Shown in pieces: positions 1 through 8,364 of a DNA stretch of 64,000 bases. The position numbers were made by a program, and so were the translations under genes. The first letter of the stretch is position 1. Each line of letters begins with the position of its first letter. Under the pieces are notes generated by a model that worked only from the letters and a program-made list of their open reading frames with translations, did not search any database and had not been told where the DNA came from. Source of the stretch: Sphingopyxis sp. KK2 (GTDB lineage Bacteria > Pseudomonadota > Alphaproteobacteria > Sphingomonadales > Sphingomonadaceae); the NCBI RefSeq assembly GCF_001990265.1, contig NZ_LYVN01000005.1, positions 1-64,000 of the forward strand, given 5' to 3'.

Positions 1-2
1 GA

Positions 3-488
3 GCAGCGCGAGGCCCGCCAGTCGTTCGGGCGCACGCGCTGCTCAGCACGGCTTGCACCGCCGACAGCGAAGAGACGAAGGCTGGGCGCCAGATCGCGAT
101 CGAGCAGGCGCGCACCGATTTCCCGGCCCTCGCCGACCGCCTTGCTCGCGCCATGCTCTCGCGCAGCAGTCGCGCCGATGCCGCGCTGCTCGCCGACACC
201 CACGCGATGATCCTGCGCTGCGGCGCCGACCGCTTTGCCGAACAGCAGGCGGCGACCGCGACGCGCGTCGATCGCTGCGACCTGCTGCCGCGCCTTGCGG
301 TACCTGCGACGATCCTCGCCGGAGCGCAGGATGCGATCGTCGCGCCCGATCGCTCGCGCGAAATGGCGGAGGTCATTCCCGATGCTACGCTCGCGATGGT
401 CCCCGAATGCGGCCATGTCCCGCAGCGCGAGGCCCCCGATGTCACGCGCGCGATGCTGCTGCGCTGGCGTGAAAGGATGACCCCGTGA
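3..488 (+). CDS. alpha/beta hydrolase, C-terminal part (5' end cut by window)
   Basis: The reading frame is open from the left edge, so the N-terminus and the nucleophile elbow are missing. The visible part has the end of a core strand (LLSTACTAD), a helical cap, then LAVPATILAGAQDAIVAPD, which carries the usual acid residue. A GHVPQREAPD stretch carries the catalytic histidine expected near the C-terminus. This matches small-molecule alpha/beta hydrolases such as enol-lactonases or meta-cleavage hydrolases; the substrate cannot be told. The stop overlaps the GTG start of the next gene, so it is the visible start of the plus-strand catabolic operon. Confidence 0.82.
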   Translation, partial: AARGPPVVRAHALLSTACTADSEETKAGRQIAIEQARTDFPALADRLARAMLSRSSRADAALLADTHAMILRCGADRFAEQQAATATRVDRCDLLPRLAVPATILAGAQDAIVAPDRSREMAEVIPDATLAMVPECGHVPQREAPDVTRAMLLRWRERMTP

Positions 489-925
489 AACCCGCCTCCG
501 CACGCCTCGATCCTGCCAGCTACCCGCTGCACAAGCTGGTCCCGATCCGTTTTTCCGACGTCGACATGTTCCGCCACCTCAACAACGTTGCGACGGGGCA
601 ATTCTACGAGGAGGCGCGCTTCGAACTGCTCGCCGAGGCGCGCGTGCAGGTTGCCAAGGACGACAGCCCCGCGCTGGTGGTCGCCAATGTCGACACCGCG
701 TTCCTCGGACAGGCGCGCTATCCGGGCACGATCGACGTTGCGACCGGCATCGTCGGTATCGGCGAGCGCTCGCTGGTCATCGGACAGGGGCTGTTCGTGG
801 GCGGCCATTGCATCGGATGCGCCGATACCGTCGTCGTTGCGACCGGTCACGCCGGCCGGATTGCCCTCCCGGCGCCGATCGGCGCCTATCTGTCGCGCCT
901 GCTGTTGCCGACCGGAGCGTCCTGA
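485..925 (+). CDS. acyl-CoA thioesterase, 4HBT (hotdog) fold
   Basis: This 146-residue protein is the usual size for single-domain hotdog thioesterases. The signature RFSDVDMFRHLNN followed by FYEEARFELL is the YbgC/FadM-type active-site region, where the Asp of SDVD and the downstream Glu-Glu-Ala-Arg helix are typical. It probably hydrolyses an acyl-CoA or aryl-CoA in the cytoplasm. The start is GTG at 485, overlapping the hydrolase stop (GTGA), which implies translational coupling. An 82-base gap separates it from the following SDR gene. Confidence 0.85.
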   Translation: MKPASARLDPASYPLHKLVPIRFSDVDMFRHLNNVATGQFYEEARFELLAEARVQVAKDDSPALVVANVDTAFLGQARYPGTIDVATGIVGIGERSLVIGQGLFVGGHCIGCADTVVVATGHAGRIALPAPIGAYLSRLLLPTGAS

Positions 926-1007
926 CCTCACCGCTCCCATTTTTGCTGATGTCCCGACACCGGCGCCCGCGATACTCTCCTTGTCAAAATCACAAGAGGA
1001 GGATGCG

Positions 1008-1772
1008 ATGGACCTGGGTCTCAAAGGCAAGAAGGTGATCATGAATGGCGGTGCCCATGGCCTGGGACTCGCGTCGCTCAAGATTTTCGCCGCCGAGGGC
1101 GCCGATGTCGCATTCTTCTCGCGCGATGCAGAAAAGGTGGCGGCGGCGGTGACTGCGATCGACGCCGCCGGGCCGGGCAAGGTGTTCGGCGAACAGTTCG
1201 ACATGACCGGCAATCCCGATGGCTATCGCGCCTGGCTGGAAAAGGCGCGCGATGCGCTCGGCGGCTGCGACATCTTCATCCACACCGCGAGCTCGTCGGG
1301 GCAGGGCGCGACGGGCGACTGGCAGCGCGGGCTCGACATGGACGTGATGGGCGCGGTGCACGGGGTCGAGACGCTGACCGAGGCGCTCGCGGCATCGGGG
1401 TCGGGCTCCATCATCTTCATGTCGTCGACCGCGGCGGTTGAGACCTTCATCGTGCCGCAGGCGTTCAACGCGCTGAAGGCCGCGCTGATCACATACGGCT
1501 CGCAGCTGAGCCAAGCGCTCGCTGCGCAGAATATCCGCGTCAACATCGTATCGCCCGGCGCCATCTATTATCCGGGCGGCAATTGGGAAGTCATCAAATC
1601 GGCTGTCCCCGCGCTTTACGACGCGACGCTCGCGCAGATGCCGATGGGCCGTTTCGGCGAGGCCGAGGAAGTGGCAAAGGGCATCGTCTTCATGGCATCC
1701 CCCGCCTGTCCGTACATGACCGGCGCGCATCTCGTCATCGACGGCGGCTTCACCAAGCGCGTCCAGTTCTAA
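1008..1772 (+). CDS. SDR family NAD(P)-dependent oxidoreductase
   Basis: This 254-residue protein has the classical short-chain dehydrogenase layout. The cofactor motif is GGAHGLGLASLKIF near residues 14-27 (a variant of TGxxxGxG). IIFMSSTAAVETF supplies the catalytic serine region, and the C-terminus ends in the common GAHLVIDGGF. In the usual Tyr-x3-Lys position the sequence reads QAFNALKAAL, so the catalytic tyrosine appears to be Phe while the Lys is kept; this is unusual. The start is chosen because AAGAGGAGG lies just upstream of ATG 1008. The next gene, a glutathione transferase, follows 11 bases later. Confidence 0.88.
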   Translation: MDLGLKGKKVIMNGGAHGLGLASLKIFAAEGADVAFFSRDAEKVAAAVTAIDAAGPGKVFGEQFDMTGNPDGYRAWLEKARDALGGCDIFIHTASSSGQGATGDWQRGLDMDVMGAVHGVETLTEALAASGSGSIIFMSSTAAVETFIVPQAFNALKAALITYGSQLSQALAAQNIRVNIVSPGAIYYPGGNWEVIKSAVPALYDATLAQMPMGRFGEAEEVAKGIVFMASPACPYMTGAHLVIDGGFTKRVQF

Positions 1773-1783
1773 GGGCGTATGCG

Positions 1784-2431
1784 ATGAAGCTTTACCAATC
1801 GCTCGGCCCCAATCCGCGCGTGGTGCTGATGTACCTCGCCGAGACCGGTGTCGCTGTCGAACGCCACTTCGTCGACATCATGGCGGCCGAGAACCGCCAG
1901 CCCAATTTCTGCGCGAAGAGTCCGCTCGGGCACACGCCCTTGCTCGAACTCGACGACGGCAGCTGCATCGCCGAGAGCATCGCGATCTGCGAATATCTCG
2001 ACGAGACGCAGACCGCGCACGCCTTGCTCGGGGCAAGCGCCGAAGAGCGCGGGCGGACGCGAATGCTGGTGCGGATCGTCGACCAGCTCGTCGTCGTGCC
2101 GATGACCGCAGGCTTTCGCGGCGCCGAGGGGCTGCCGATGTTCCAGAGCCGGTTGCTCTGCCTGCCCGATGCGGCGGCCGACCTGAAACGGCTGGCCGCC
2201 GACGGGCTGGCGCAAGTCGACCGGATCGTCGGTGCAGGGCCGTGGCTCGCGGGCGACCGCTTCAGCCTGGCCGACATCCTGCTTTATAGCTTCGTCGAGT
2301 TCGGCGCGATGGTCGGCCAGCCGCTCGATCCCGTACTGACGAACCTTGCCGCCTGGCGCGACCGCGTCGCCGCCCGACCTAGCGCGCCCGCCAGCGCCAA
2401 CCCCAAACTGGGCATCGGAGAGCCTGCATGA
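1784..2431 (+). CDS. glutathione S-transferase family protein
   Basis: This 215-residue protein has a thioredoxin-like N-terminal domain (MKLYQSLGPNPRVVLMYLAE), the cis-Pro region SPLGHTPLLELDDG, and ESIAICEYLDE, the glutathione-binding Glu-Ser motif. An all-helical C-terminal domain follows, including WLAGDRFSLADILLYSF. Such enzymes conjugate or remove glutathione, or isomerise intermediates such as maleylacetoacetate analogues. It sits inside the catabolic operon and its stop overlaps the start of the E1 alpha gene by ATGA, so it is probably a pathway enzyme and not a stress protein. Confidence 0.9.
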   Translation: MKLYQSLGPNPRVVLMYLAETGVAVERHFVDIMAAENRQPNFCAKSPLGHTPLLELDDGSCIAESIAICEYLDETQTAHALLGASAEERGRTRMLVRIVDQLVVVPMTAGFRGAEGLPMFQSRLLCLPDAAADLKRLAADGLAQVDRIVGAGPWLAGDRFSLADILLYSFVEFGAMVGQPLDPVLTNLAAWRDRVAARPSAPASANPKLGIGEPA

Positions 2432-3408
2432 CCGATACGACGATCGACCGCGACAAGCTGCGCGATATCTACACCCGCACGATGCGTGTGGCGCGGGCCG
2501 ACGAGAAATTCCGCTCGCTGCTGATGACCGGCAAACTCGCGGTGATCTATTACACCGTGCGCGGGCAGGAACTGGTGTCGGCGGCGGCAATGGCGGCGCT
2601 CGAGCCCAGCGATTATCTCGTTACCACCTATCGCGGCCAGCACGACCAGATCGCCAAGGGCGTGCCGCTCAATCCGCTGTTCGCCGAAATTGCCGGCAAG
2701 GTCGGCGGCACCTGCCGCGGCAAGGGCGGATCGATGCACATCACCCATCCCGAGACCGGGGTGATGGTTACGACCGGCGTCGTCGGATCGGGGCTGCCGA
2801 TCGCCAACGGCCTTGCGCTCGCATCGCAGAACCGCGGCGACGGCAAGGTGACGATGGTCTGCTTCGGCGACGGCGCAACCAATATCGGTGCGTTCCATGA
2901 GGCGATGAACATGGCACAGCTGTGGAAGCTGCCGGTGATCTTCCTCTGCCAGAACAACCGTTACGGCGAGCACACCGCCTTCGCCGACCACACCAAGGTC
3001 GATTCGATCGTCACCCGCGCCAAGGCCTATGGGATGGCCGGCGTGCATGTCGACGGGAACGACGCGATCGCGATGTACAACACCACCAAAGCCGCCGTCG
3101 ACCGCGCCCGCGCGGGCGAGGGGCCGACGCTGATCGAGGCGATGTGCTACCGCATGATGGGGCATTTCTTCGGCTCGGACTTCTCCTACATGCCGAAGGA
3201 ACATCTGGCCGAGATGGCGGCGGAGGATCCGTTGCCACGCCTCCGCCAGCTGATGCTCGACCATCAATTCACCGAGGCCGAGCTCGACGCGATCGTCGCC
3301 GATCTCGACGTGCAGATGGACGCCGCCGCCGAATATGCCGCGAACAGCCCGCTGCCGGGGCCCGAGGAAATCCGCAAGGATGTCTTCGAAGAGGAGATTG
3401 CGGCATGA
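2428..3408 (+). CDS. thiamine diphosphate-dependent dehydrogenase E1, alpha subunit
   Basis: This 326-residue protein belongs to the pyruvate/acetoin/branched-chain 2-oxoacid dehydrogenase E1 alpha family. The thiamine diphosphate motif starts with GDGATN at residues 147-152 and ends at NN 176-177, the spacing expected for the family. The conserved YRGQHDQIAKG and GKGGSMHI segments are present. It should pair with the E1 beta subunit in the next gene and cleave a 2-oxo acid or acetoin-like substrate with transfer to a lipoyl group. It overlaps its neighbours on both sides by ATGA. AcoA-like is possible, but the substrate is unproven. Confidence 0.93.
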   Translation: MTDTTIDRDKLRDIYTRTMRVARADEKFRSLLMTGKLAVIYYTVRGQELVSAAAMAALEPSDYLVTTYRGQHDQIAKGVPLNPLFAEIAGKVGGTCRGKGGSMHITHPETGVMVTTGVVGSGLPIANGLALASQNRGDGKVTMVCFGDGATNIGAFHEAMNMAQLWKLPVIFLCQNNRYGEHTAFADHTKVDSIVTRAKAYGMAGVHVDGNDAIAMYNTTKAAVDRARAGEGPTLIEAMCYRMMGHFFGSDFSYMPKEHLAEMAAEDPLPRLRQLMLDHQFTEAELDAIVADLDVQMDAAAEYAANSPLPGPEEIRKDVFEEEIAA

Positions 3409-4394
3409 GCCAGATCACGATGACGCAGGCGCTCAACCGCGCGATCGACGAAGCGATGGCCGAGGACGAAGGCGTGATCCTGCTCGGTGAGGATGTCGCC
3501 GCGAAGCAGGGCGGCGGGGTGTTCAAGATCTCGTCGGGGCTGACCGAGAAATATGGCGAGCAGCGCATCCGCGCGACGCCGATTTCGGAGCAGGCGATCG
3601 TCGGCGCGTGCGTCGGCGCGGCGCTCGCGGGCTTCCGCCCGATCGCCGAAATCATGCTGATGAACTTCGTCACCGTCGCGATGGACCAGATCGTCAACCA
3701 TGCCGCGAAGCTGCGCTTCATGTCGGGCGGGCAGACCAATGTCCCGCTCGTGATCCGCACGACGACGGGCGTCGGGGTCGGCTTCGGAGGCCAGCATTCG
3801 GATATGCTCGAGGCCTGGTTTGCGCATGTGCCGGGGCTGAAGATCGTGACCCCGTCGAACGCCGCCGACGCACAGGGGCTGATGCGCGCGGCGATCGCGT
3901 GCAACGACCCGGTGATCTTCATCGAGAATATCCTTTGTTATGGGCTGAAATCCGACGACCCGGGGCCGGGACATATCGTCCCGCTCGGCAAGGCGGCGGT
4001 CGCGCGCGCGGGCAGCGATTGCACGATTGTCACCTATGGCCGCACCGTTCTCGACGCGCTCGAAGTCGCTGGTAAGCTGGCCGACGAGGGCATTTCGGTC
4101 GAGGTGATCGATCTTCGCACTATCGCGCCGTACGACGAGGCGACGGTGACGGCGTCGGTCGAAAAGACCGGCCGCGCGGTCGTGCTGCACGAGGCGGTGA
4201 AGCAATATGGCACCGGCGCCGAGATCGCCTCGCGCCTCAATGAGAAGCTCTTCGGCAAGCTGAAAGCCCCGGTGACGCGCATCGGCGGCGCCTTCTCGGC
4301 CGTGCCGATGGCGAATGCGCTCGAACAGGCGTGGATCCCGAACAAGGATGCCATCGCCGATGCGATCCGCGCCGCCATGAACTGGAAGGGCTGA
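3405..4394 (+). CDS. thiamine diphosphate-dependent dehydrogenase E1, beta subunit
   Basis: This 329-residue transketolase-type pyrimidine-binding subunit contains LLGEDVA, TPISEQAIVG (the Glu contacting thiamine), the GFGGQHS loop and a C-terminal transketolase_C domain with VEVIDLRTIAPYD. It forms an alpha2beta2 E1 with the preceding product. The start ATG at 3405 overlaps the alpha-subunit stop. A lipoyl-domain gene follows after four bases, but no E2 acyltransferase or E3 gene is next to it, unlike ordinary pdh or aco operons. Confidence 0.93.
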   Translation: MSQITMTQALNRAIDEAMAEDEGVILLGEDVAAKQGGGVFKISSGLTEKYGEQRIRATPISEQAIVGACVGAALAGFRPIAEIMLMNFVTVAMDQIVNHAAKLRFMSGGQTNVPLVIRTTTGVGVGFGGQHSDMLEAWFAHVPGLKIVTPSNAADAQGLMRAAIACNDPVIFIENILCYGLKSDDPGPGHIVPLGKAAVARAGSDCTIVTYGRTVLDALEVAGKLADEGISVEVIDLRTIAPYDEATVTASVEKTGRAVVLHEAVKQYGTGAEIASRLNEKLFGKLKAPVTRIGGAFSAVPMANALEQAWIPNKDAIADAIRAAMNWKG

Positions 4395-4398
4395 GGCG

Positions 4399-4629
4399 AT
4401 GGCGGAGGAATTGCGCATCCCGAAGATCGGCATGTCGGCGACCGAAATGACGCTGAACGAATGGATGGTCGGCGACGGTGAACGCGTCGAGGTCGGCGAT
4501 ATCATCTATACGGTCGAGACCGACAAGACGACGGTCGAGATCGAGGCGCAGGTCGCGGGCACGATCCGCCCGACCGGCGTCGAGGGCGAGGTCTATCCGG
4601 TCGGTGCGCTCGTCGGCACGATCGAATGA
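4399..4629 (+). CDS. free-standing lipoyl (biotinyl/lipoyl attachment) domain protein
   Basis: This 76-residue protein is a complete single lipoyl domain and nothing else. IPKIGMSATEMTLNEW opens the beta barrel and VETDKTTVEI carries the attachment lysine, K43, in the classic ETDK turn. A second half with AGTIRPTGVEGEVYPVG completes the symmetrical barrel. In normal 2-oxoacid dehydrogenases this domain is fused to E2; here it would act as a mobile carrier, as the H-protein does in glycine cleavage. It lies directly after E1 beta, and its stop overlaps the next start by ATGA. Confidence 0.92.
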   Translation: MAEELRIPKIGMSATEMTLNEWMVGDGERVEVGDIIYTVETDKTTVEIEAQVAGTIRPTGVEGEVYPVGALVGTIE

Positions 4630-5018
4630 CGCCGCTCGAAGCCAGCAAGGCGATGTACGCCGCAGTCGCGCGCGGCGAGTGGGATACCGTCGCGGAATTC
4701 ATGTCAGACGATCTCGTCATCCACGAGCCGACCTCGCTGCCCTACGGCGGCGAATGGCGCGGGCGCGATGCGCTGCAGAAACTCTACGCACATGTCATGG
4801 GCTATTGGGAAGACCCGGTGGTCAGATGGATGGAACTGGTCGGCGGCGATAAATATGCCGTCGCCTTGCTCCATTTCACCGTGACCGCGAAATCGAGCGG
4901 CAAGCGCTTCGAGACGCATATCGCCGAGGTCACCGAATTCGACGACGCGGGCAAGATGGCGTCGATGCGCATCCATTATTTCGACACCGCGCATATGGTC
5001 GAACAATTGAAGGCATAA
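4626..5018 (+). CDS. SnoaL/NTF2-like fold protein
   Basis: This 130-residue protein looks like a ketosteroid isomerase or SnoaL-type domain. It has an N-terminal helix (EASKAMYAAVARGEWDTVAEFMSDDLVIHEP), then GGEWRGRDALQKLYAHV, and a curved sheet with FETHIAEVTEFDDAGKMASMRIHYFDT. Such folds act as isomerases, cyclases or small-ligand hydrolases. It is coupled to the lipoyl-domain gene by an ATGA overlap and lies three bases before a KstD-like flavoprotein, so a role in isomerising a pathway intermediate is plausible but not shown. Confidence 0.82.
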   Translation: MTPLEASKAMYAAVARGEWDTVAEFMSDDLVIHEPTSLPYGGEWRGRDALQKLYAHVMGYWEDPVVRWMELVGGDKYAVALLHFTVTAKSSGKRFETHIAEVTEFDDAGKMASMRIHYFDTAHMVEQLKA

Positions 5019-5021
5019 CAG

Positions 5022-6671
5022 ATGAACCAAGCGCCGCACGTCATCGTCCTCGGCACCGGCGGCGCGGGCTTCACCGCCGCAATCTCGGCGCATGAAGCCG
5101 GGGCGCGGGTCTCGCTGTTCGAAAAGGGCGAGCAGGTCGGCGGGACGACCGCCTGGTCGGGCGGGATGATCTGGATCCCGAACAATCATCATGAAGCCAC
5201 ACTCGGCGTCGAGGACAGCCGTGCCAAGGCGTTGACCTACCTCATGTCGATGTCGCATGGGCTGATGCAGCAGCATCTGGTCGAGGCCTTTCTCGACCAT
5301 GGGCCAGAGATGGTGGCGTTTCTCGAGGCCAACACGCCGGTGCAGTTCCGGCCTATCCCCGAATTTCCCGACTATCACGCCGAGTTCCCGGGCGGGATGC
5401 CTAACGGCGGGCGCTCGCTCGACTGTCCGCTCTATTCCTTCCACGAGCTCGGCGAATGGGCGGACAAGGTGACCAAATCGCCCTATTATCCGTCGCCGCA
5501 TTTCTCGATCTACGACACGCCGCTCGGACAGGCGAAGCCGCAGCCGCTGGCGTCCGAAGAGTTGCAGCGCCGCATCGACGGCGATCTGCGCGGCAGCGGG
5601 CAGGCGCTGGTCGGGCGCTTGCTGCGCGCATGTCTCGATCGCGGGATTGAACCTCAGACGGGGCATAGGGCGGCGCGGTTGCTGATGGATGGCGAGCGCG
5701 TGGCAGGCGTGATGTTCGAAACCGCCGATGGCGAAGTCGAGGTTGCGGCCGACGCGGTAGTGCTCGCGACCGGCGGGTTCGAATGGGACGCCGATCTGCT
5801 CCGCGCCTTCATTCGCGGCCCGCTAACGCACCCGCTCAGCCCGAAGACGAACACCGGCGACGGGCTCAAGATGGCGATGCGCGTCGGCGCGATGCTCGGC
5901 AATATGCGCGAGGCGTGGTGGATGCCGGTCGCCGAGGTGCCTGAGAGCGATTGTTCGATGAGCAAGACGCTCGTCGCGGGGCAGCGTAGCCTGCCGCACT
6001 CGATCATGGTCAACCGCGCCGGCAAACGCTTCACCAACGAGGCGGCGAATTACAATGCGATCGGCGCGGCGTTCCACGATCAGGACGTCAGCGCGTTCGA
6101 TTATGCCAACCTGCCGTGCTGGCTGATTTTCGACCAGCAATATATCGACCGCTTCGGCTTCGGGATGATCAGCGGCGAACGCGGCGTCGCGCCGCCGCAA
6201 TGGGCGATGCGCGCCGAAAGCCTGCCCGAACTGGCGAGACGGCTCGGGATCGATGCCGACGCGCTGGGCGCGACGGTCGAGCGCTTCAACGCGCATTGTG
6301 CGACCGGGCGCGATCCCGATTTCGGCCGCGGCGATGCCGCGCACGACCAATGGTGGGGCGATCCCGATGGGCGCGGTTCGACCGCGGCGACATTGGGCCC
6401 GATCGGGCAAGGGCCTTTCTTCGCGATCGAGATCAAGAGCGGCGCGCTCGGCACCAAGGGCGGGCCGCAGACCGACGCGAACGCGCAGGTGCTCAGCGTC
6501 GACGGCGGGCTGATCGCGGGGCTTTATGCGGCGGGCAATGTCATGGCCTCGGCGATGGGCATGACTTACGGCGGCCCCGGCGGGACGATCGCGCCGGGGA
6601 TGGTGTTCGGTTTTCTCGCGGGGCGCCATGCCGCGACGGTTTCGGCGAAGCAGCTGGAGGGTGCGGCATGA
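5022..6671 (+). CDS. FAD-dependent oxidoreductase, KstD/fumarate reductase flavoprotein-like
   Basis: This 549-residue flavoprotein opens with the dinucleotide motif GTGGAGFTAA at residues 11-20 and EKGEQVGGTTAWSGGMIWIPNN, typical of 3-ketosteroid dehydrogenase and flavocytochrome-c-like enzymes. The C-terminal FAD loop LYAAGNVMASAMGMTYGGPGG is also of this type. It probably introduces or reduces a C=C bond next to a carbonyl. ATG 5022 follows the SnoaL gene by three bases, and the stop overlaps the NmrA-like gene. A ketosteroid substrate is only one option within a large family. Confidence 0.88.
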   Translation: MNQAPHVIVLGTGGAGFTAAISAHEAGARVSLFEKGEQVGGTTAWSGGMIWIPNNHHEATLGVEDSRAKALTYLMSMSHGLMQQHLVEAFLDHGPEMVAFLEANTPVQFRPIPEFPDYHAEFPGGMPNGGRSLDCPLYSFHELGEWADKVTKSPYYPSPHFSIYDTPLGQAKPQPLASEELQRRIDGDLRGSGQALVGRLLRACLDRGIEPQTGHRAARLLMDGERVAGVMFETADGEVEVAADAVVLATGGFEWDADLLRAFIRGPLTHPLSPKTNTGDGLKMAMRVGAMLGNMREAWWMPVAEVPESDCSMSKTLVAGQRSLPHSIMVNRAGKRFTNEAANYNAIGAAFHDQDVSAFDYANLPCWLIFDQQYIDRFGFGMISGERGVAPPQWAMRAESLPELARRLGIDADALGATVERFNAHCATGRDPDFGRGDAAHDQWWGDPDGRGSTAATLGPIGQGPFFAIEIKSGALGTKGGPQTDANAQVLSVDGGLIAGLYAAGNVMASAMGMTYGGPGGTIAPGMVFGFLAGRHAATVSAKQLEGAA

Positions 6672-7570
6672 AGAAAGTTCTCGTCCTCGGCGCGCCCGCC
6701 GATCAGGGGATTCCGTTGCTCACCGCGTTGAAGGCGCGCGGGCTGGAGCCGGCCGCCGGCGTGCGGCGGCCGGGTGCGATGGCGATGACGGCACATCCCT
6801 ATGTCCCCGAGGTCGCGGCCGATCTGTACGATGTCGCGAGCCTGACCGCGGCCTTTGTGGGACAGGATGCGCTCACGATGCACCTGCCGTTCGAATTCGA
6901 CCGCGCGCGCGCGGCGACGATGGGGCGCAATATCGCCGAGGCGGCGCGGATCGCGGGACTGAAAAAGATTGTCTTCAACACCAGTTGTTTTGTCGCCGAT
7001 CGCGACCTCGACTTGTCGGCACACGATGGACGTCGCGATATCGAACGCGCGATCCACGATAGCGGCGTGCCCTATGTCGTCATCGAGCCGATGGTGTTCA
7101 TGGACAATATCACCCGCATCTGGTCGCGCCCTGCGATCGTCAACAGCGGGGTGTTCGCTTACCCGGCGGCCGAGACGCTGAAGATCAGCTGGGTCTGCCT
7201 GGAAGATGTTGCCGCCTATATGGTCTCGGCCTTGCTGCACGAGGATCTGATCGCCGACCGGATCGCGGTGGGTGGGCCGGAGGCGCTGGTCGGGGCCGAA
7301 GTGGCCGAGCGGTTGAGCGTCGCGATCGGCAAGCCGGTGCGTTTCCAGAGCCTGTCGCCCGATGAATTCGCCGCGCGGATGAGTGAACTCGTCACCGGCT
7401 CGCGCGAGGTGCAACCCGCGAGCATCTATGACGGGATGGCGAAATTCTATCGCTGGTATAACGATCAGCCCGTTTCGCCCGTCGCGCTCGACGCGATACC
7501 CGCGGCGCGGCTGCTGGGGGTGACGCCGACATCGTTTTCGGAATGGGCGAAGCGGCAGGACTGGAGCTAG
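6668..7570 (+). CDS. NmrA-like NAD(P)-binding Rossmann protein
   Basis: This 300-residue atypical SDR starts with KKVLVLGAPADQGIPLLTAL, a variant glycine motif of NmrA/isoflavone-reductase-like proteins. It continues with a region ending KKIVFNTSCFVAD and DIERAIHDSGVPYVVIEPMVFMDN, the family's substrate-domain entry. It may be a reductase or a redox-sensing protein. It is the last gene of the plus-strand operon, overlapping the flavoprotein by ATGA. Its stop overlaps the end of the convergent TIM-barrel gene by four bases. Confidence 0.83.
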   Translation: MKKVLVLGAPADQGIPLLTALKARGLEPAAGVRRPGAMAMTAHPYVPEVAADLYDVASLTAAFVGQDALTMHLPFEFDRARAATMGRNIAEAARIAGLKKIVFNTSCFVADRDLDLSAHDGRRDIERAIHDSGVPYVVIEPMVFMDNITRIWSRPAIVNSGVFAYPAAETLKISWVCLEDVAAYMVSALLHEDLIADRIAVGGPEALVGAEVAERLSVAIGKPVRFQSLSPDEFAARMSELVTGSREVQPASIYDGMAKFYRWYNDQPVSPVALDAIPAARLLGVTPTSFSEWAKRQDWS

Positions 7571-8364
7571 GCGGCGAACCAGCGCTGCGTTGCCGCGAGC
7601 AGCGCACGGGCGCGGTCGGCCGGATCGGGGTGGTTTTCGCGGAGCGCTGCGCTGCGCAGTTCGATACTGAGTGATGTTTCCTGCGGTAACGCGTCGAGCA
7701 GTTCTGCCAACGGCAATGCCCCCTCTCCCGGCATCAGGCGCAGATCGAGCGCTTCGCGGATGATTTCCGGAATGTCGCTCGGCGGGGGGCCGCTGGCCGG
7801 CGCATCGCAGAATTGAGCATAGGGGAAGCGCTGCGGATCGACCGCGTCGAGGTCGGTGGGCGAACCGCCGGTCCGCGCAAGATGCAGTGGGTCGATCAGC
7901 AGGCCCAGATTGTCGCAATCGGCGGCATCGACAAGATTGATAGCGCGCTCCAAGCTGCCGACCGTAGTGAAGGCCGCGAACTCCAGACATGCGCGCAGGC
8001 CCGCGGCTGCCGCATGATCGCCGAGTCGGTTCAGCTTCGCCGCCGCGCGTCCGCTATCATCCTCCGAACTCACGATCAGTACATTGCGCGCGCCGATCGC
8101 AGCGCCCGCATCGATCGCGGCGAAATGTGCCGGATCGTCGGCACCGGGTTTCAGCCAGATCACTTCGATATCGAGGATCGCCAGCCCGGCGTCAGCGGCG
8201 CGATCGCGCACCGCGGCCGTCGTCGCGGTCGTCCAGGTTTCGGGATCGTACCAGATGCCGGTCGCCCGCCAGCCACCCTCAATCGCCGCGGCGACCGTCT
8301 GCTCGGGCGAAAATTCGGGCAGCACCCCCGCCGCCAGCGACAGCAGGGGCGCCGTGCGCCCCAT
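7567..8364 (-). CDS. sugar phosphate isomerase/epimerase-like TIM barrel (AP endonuclease 2 family)
   Basis: This 265-residue protein shows the xylose-isomerase-like barrel pattern. LAAGVLPEFSPEQTVAAAIEGGW opens it, then LAILDIEVIWLKPG, a strand with ACLEFAAF (metal-binding Glu), NLGLLIDPLHLARTGG (Asp and His), and FCDAPAS near the last metal site. Relatives include sugar epimerases, inosose dehydratase and hydroxypyruvate isomerase-like proteins. Its ATG overlaps the stop of the upstream Rieske gene, so it is the last gene of that oxygenase operon and may act on the ring-oxidised product. Confidence 0.8.
   Translation of the reverse strand: MGRTAPLLSLAAGVLPEFSPEQTVAAAIEGGWRATGIWYDPETWTTATTAAVRDRAADAGLAILDIEVIWLKPGADDPAHFAAIDAGAAIGARNVLIVSSEDDSGRAAAKLNRLGDHAAAAGLRACLEFAAFTTVGSLERAINLVDAADCDNLGLLIDPLHLARTGGSPTDLDAVDPQRFPYAQFCDAPASGPPPSDIPEIIREALDLRLMPGEGALPLAELLDALPQETSLSIELRSAALRENHPDPADRARALLAATQRWFAA

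Noticed and set aside
943-976. Possible promoter TTGCTG...GATACT before the SDR gene
   Set aside because: The spacing is about 22 bases, too long for a sigma-70 promoter, and the gene is likely read from the upstream operon.
588-1007. Long open frame upstream of the SDR start
   Set aside because: It overlaps the thioesterase in another frame and has low-complexity Arg/Ser/Ala composition; the SDR family start and ribosome site are at 1008.
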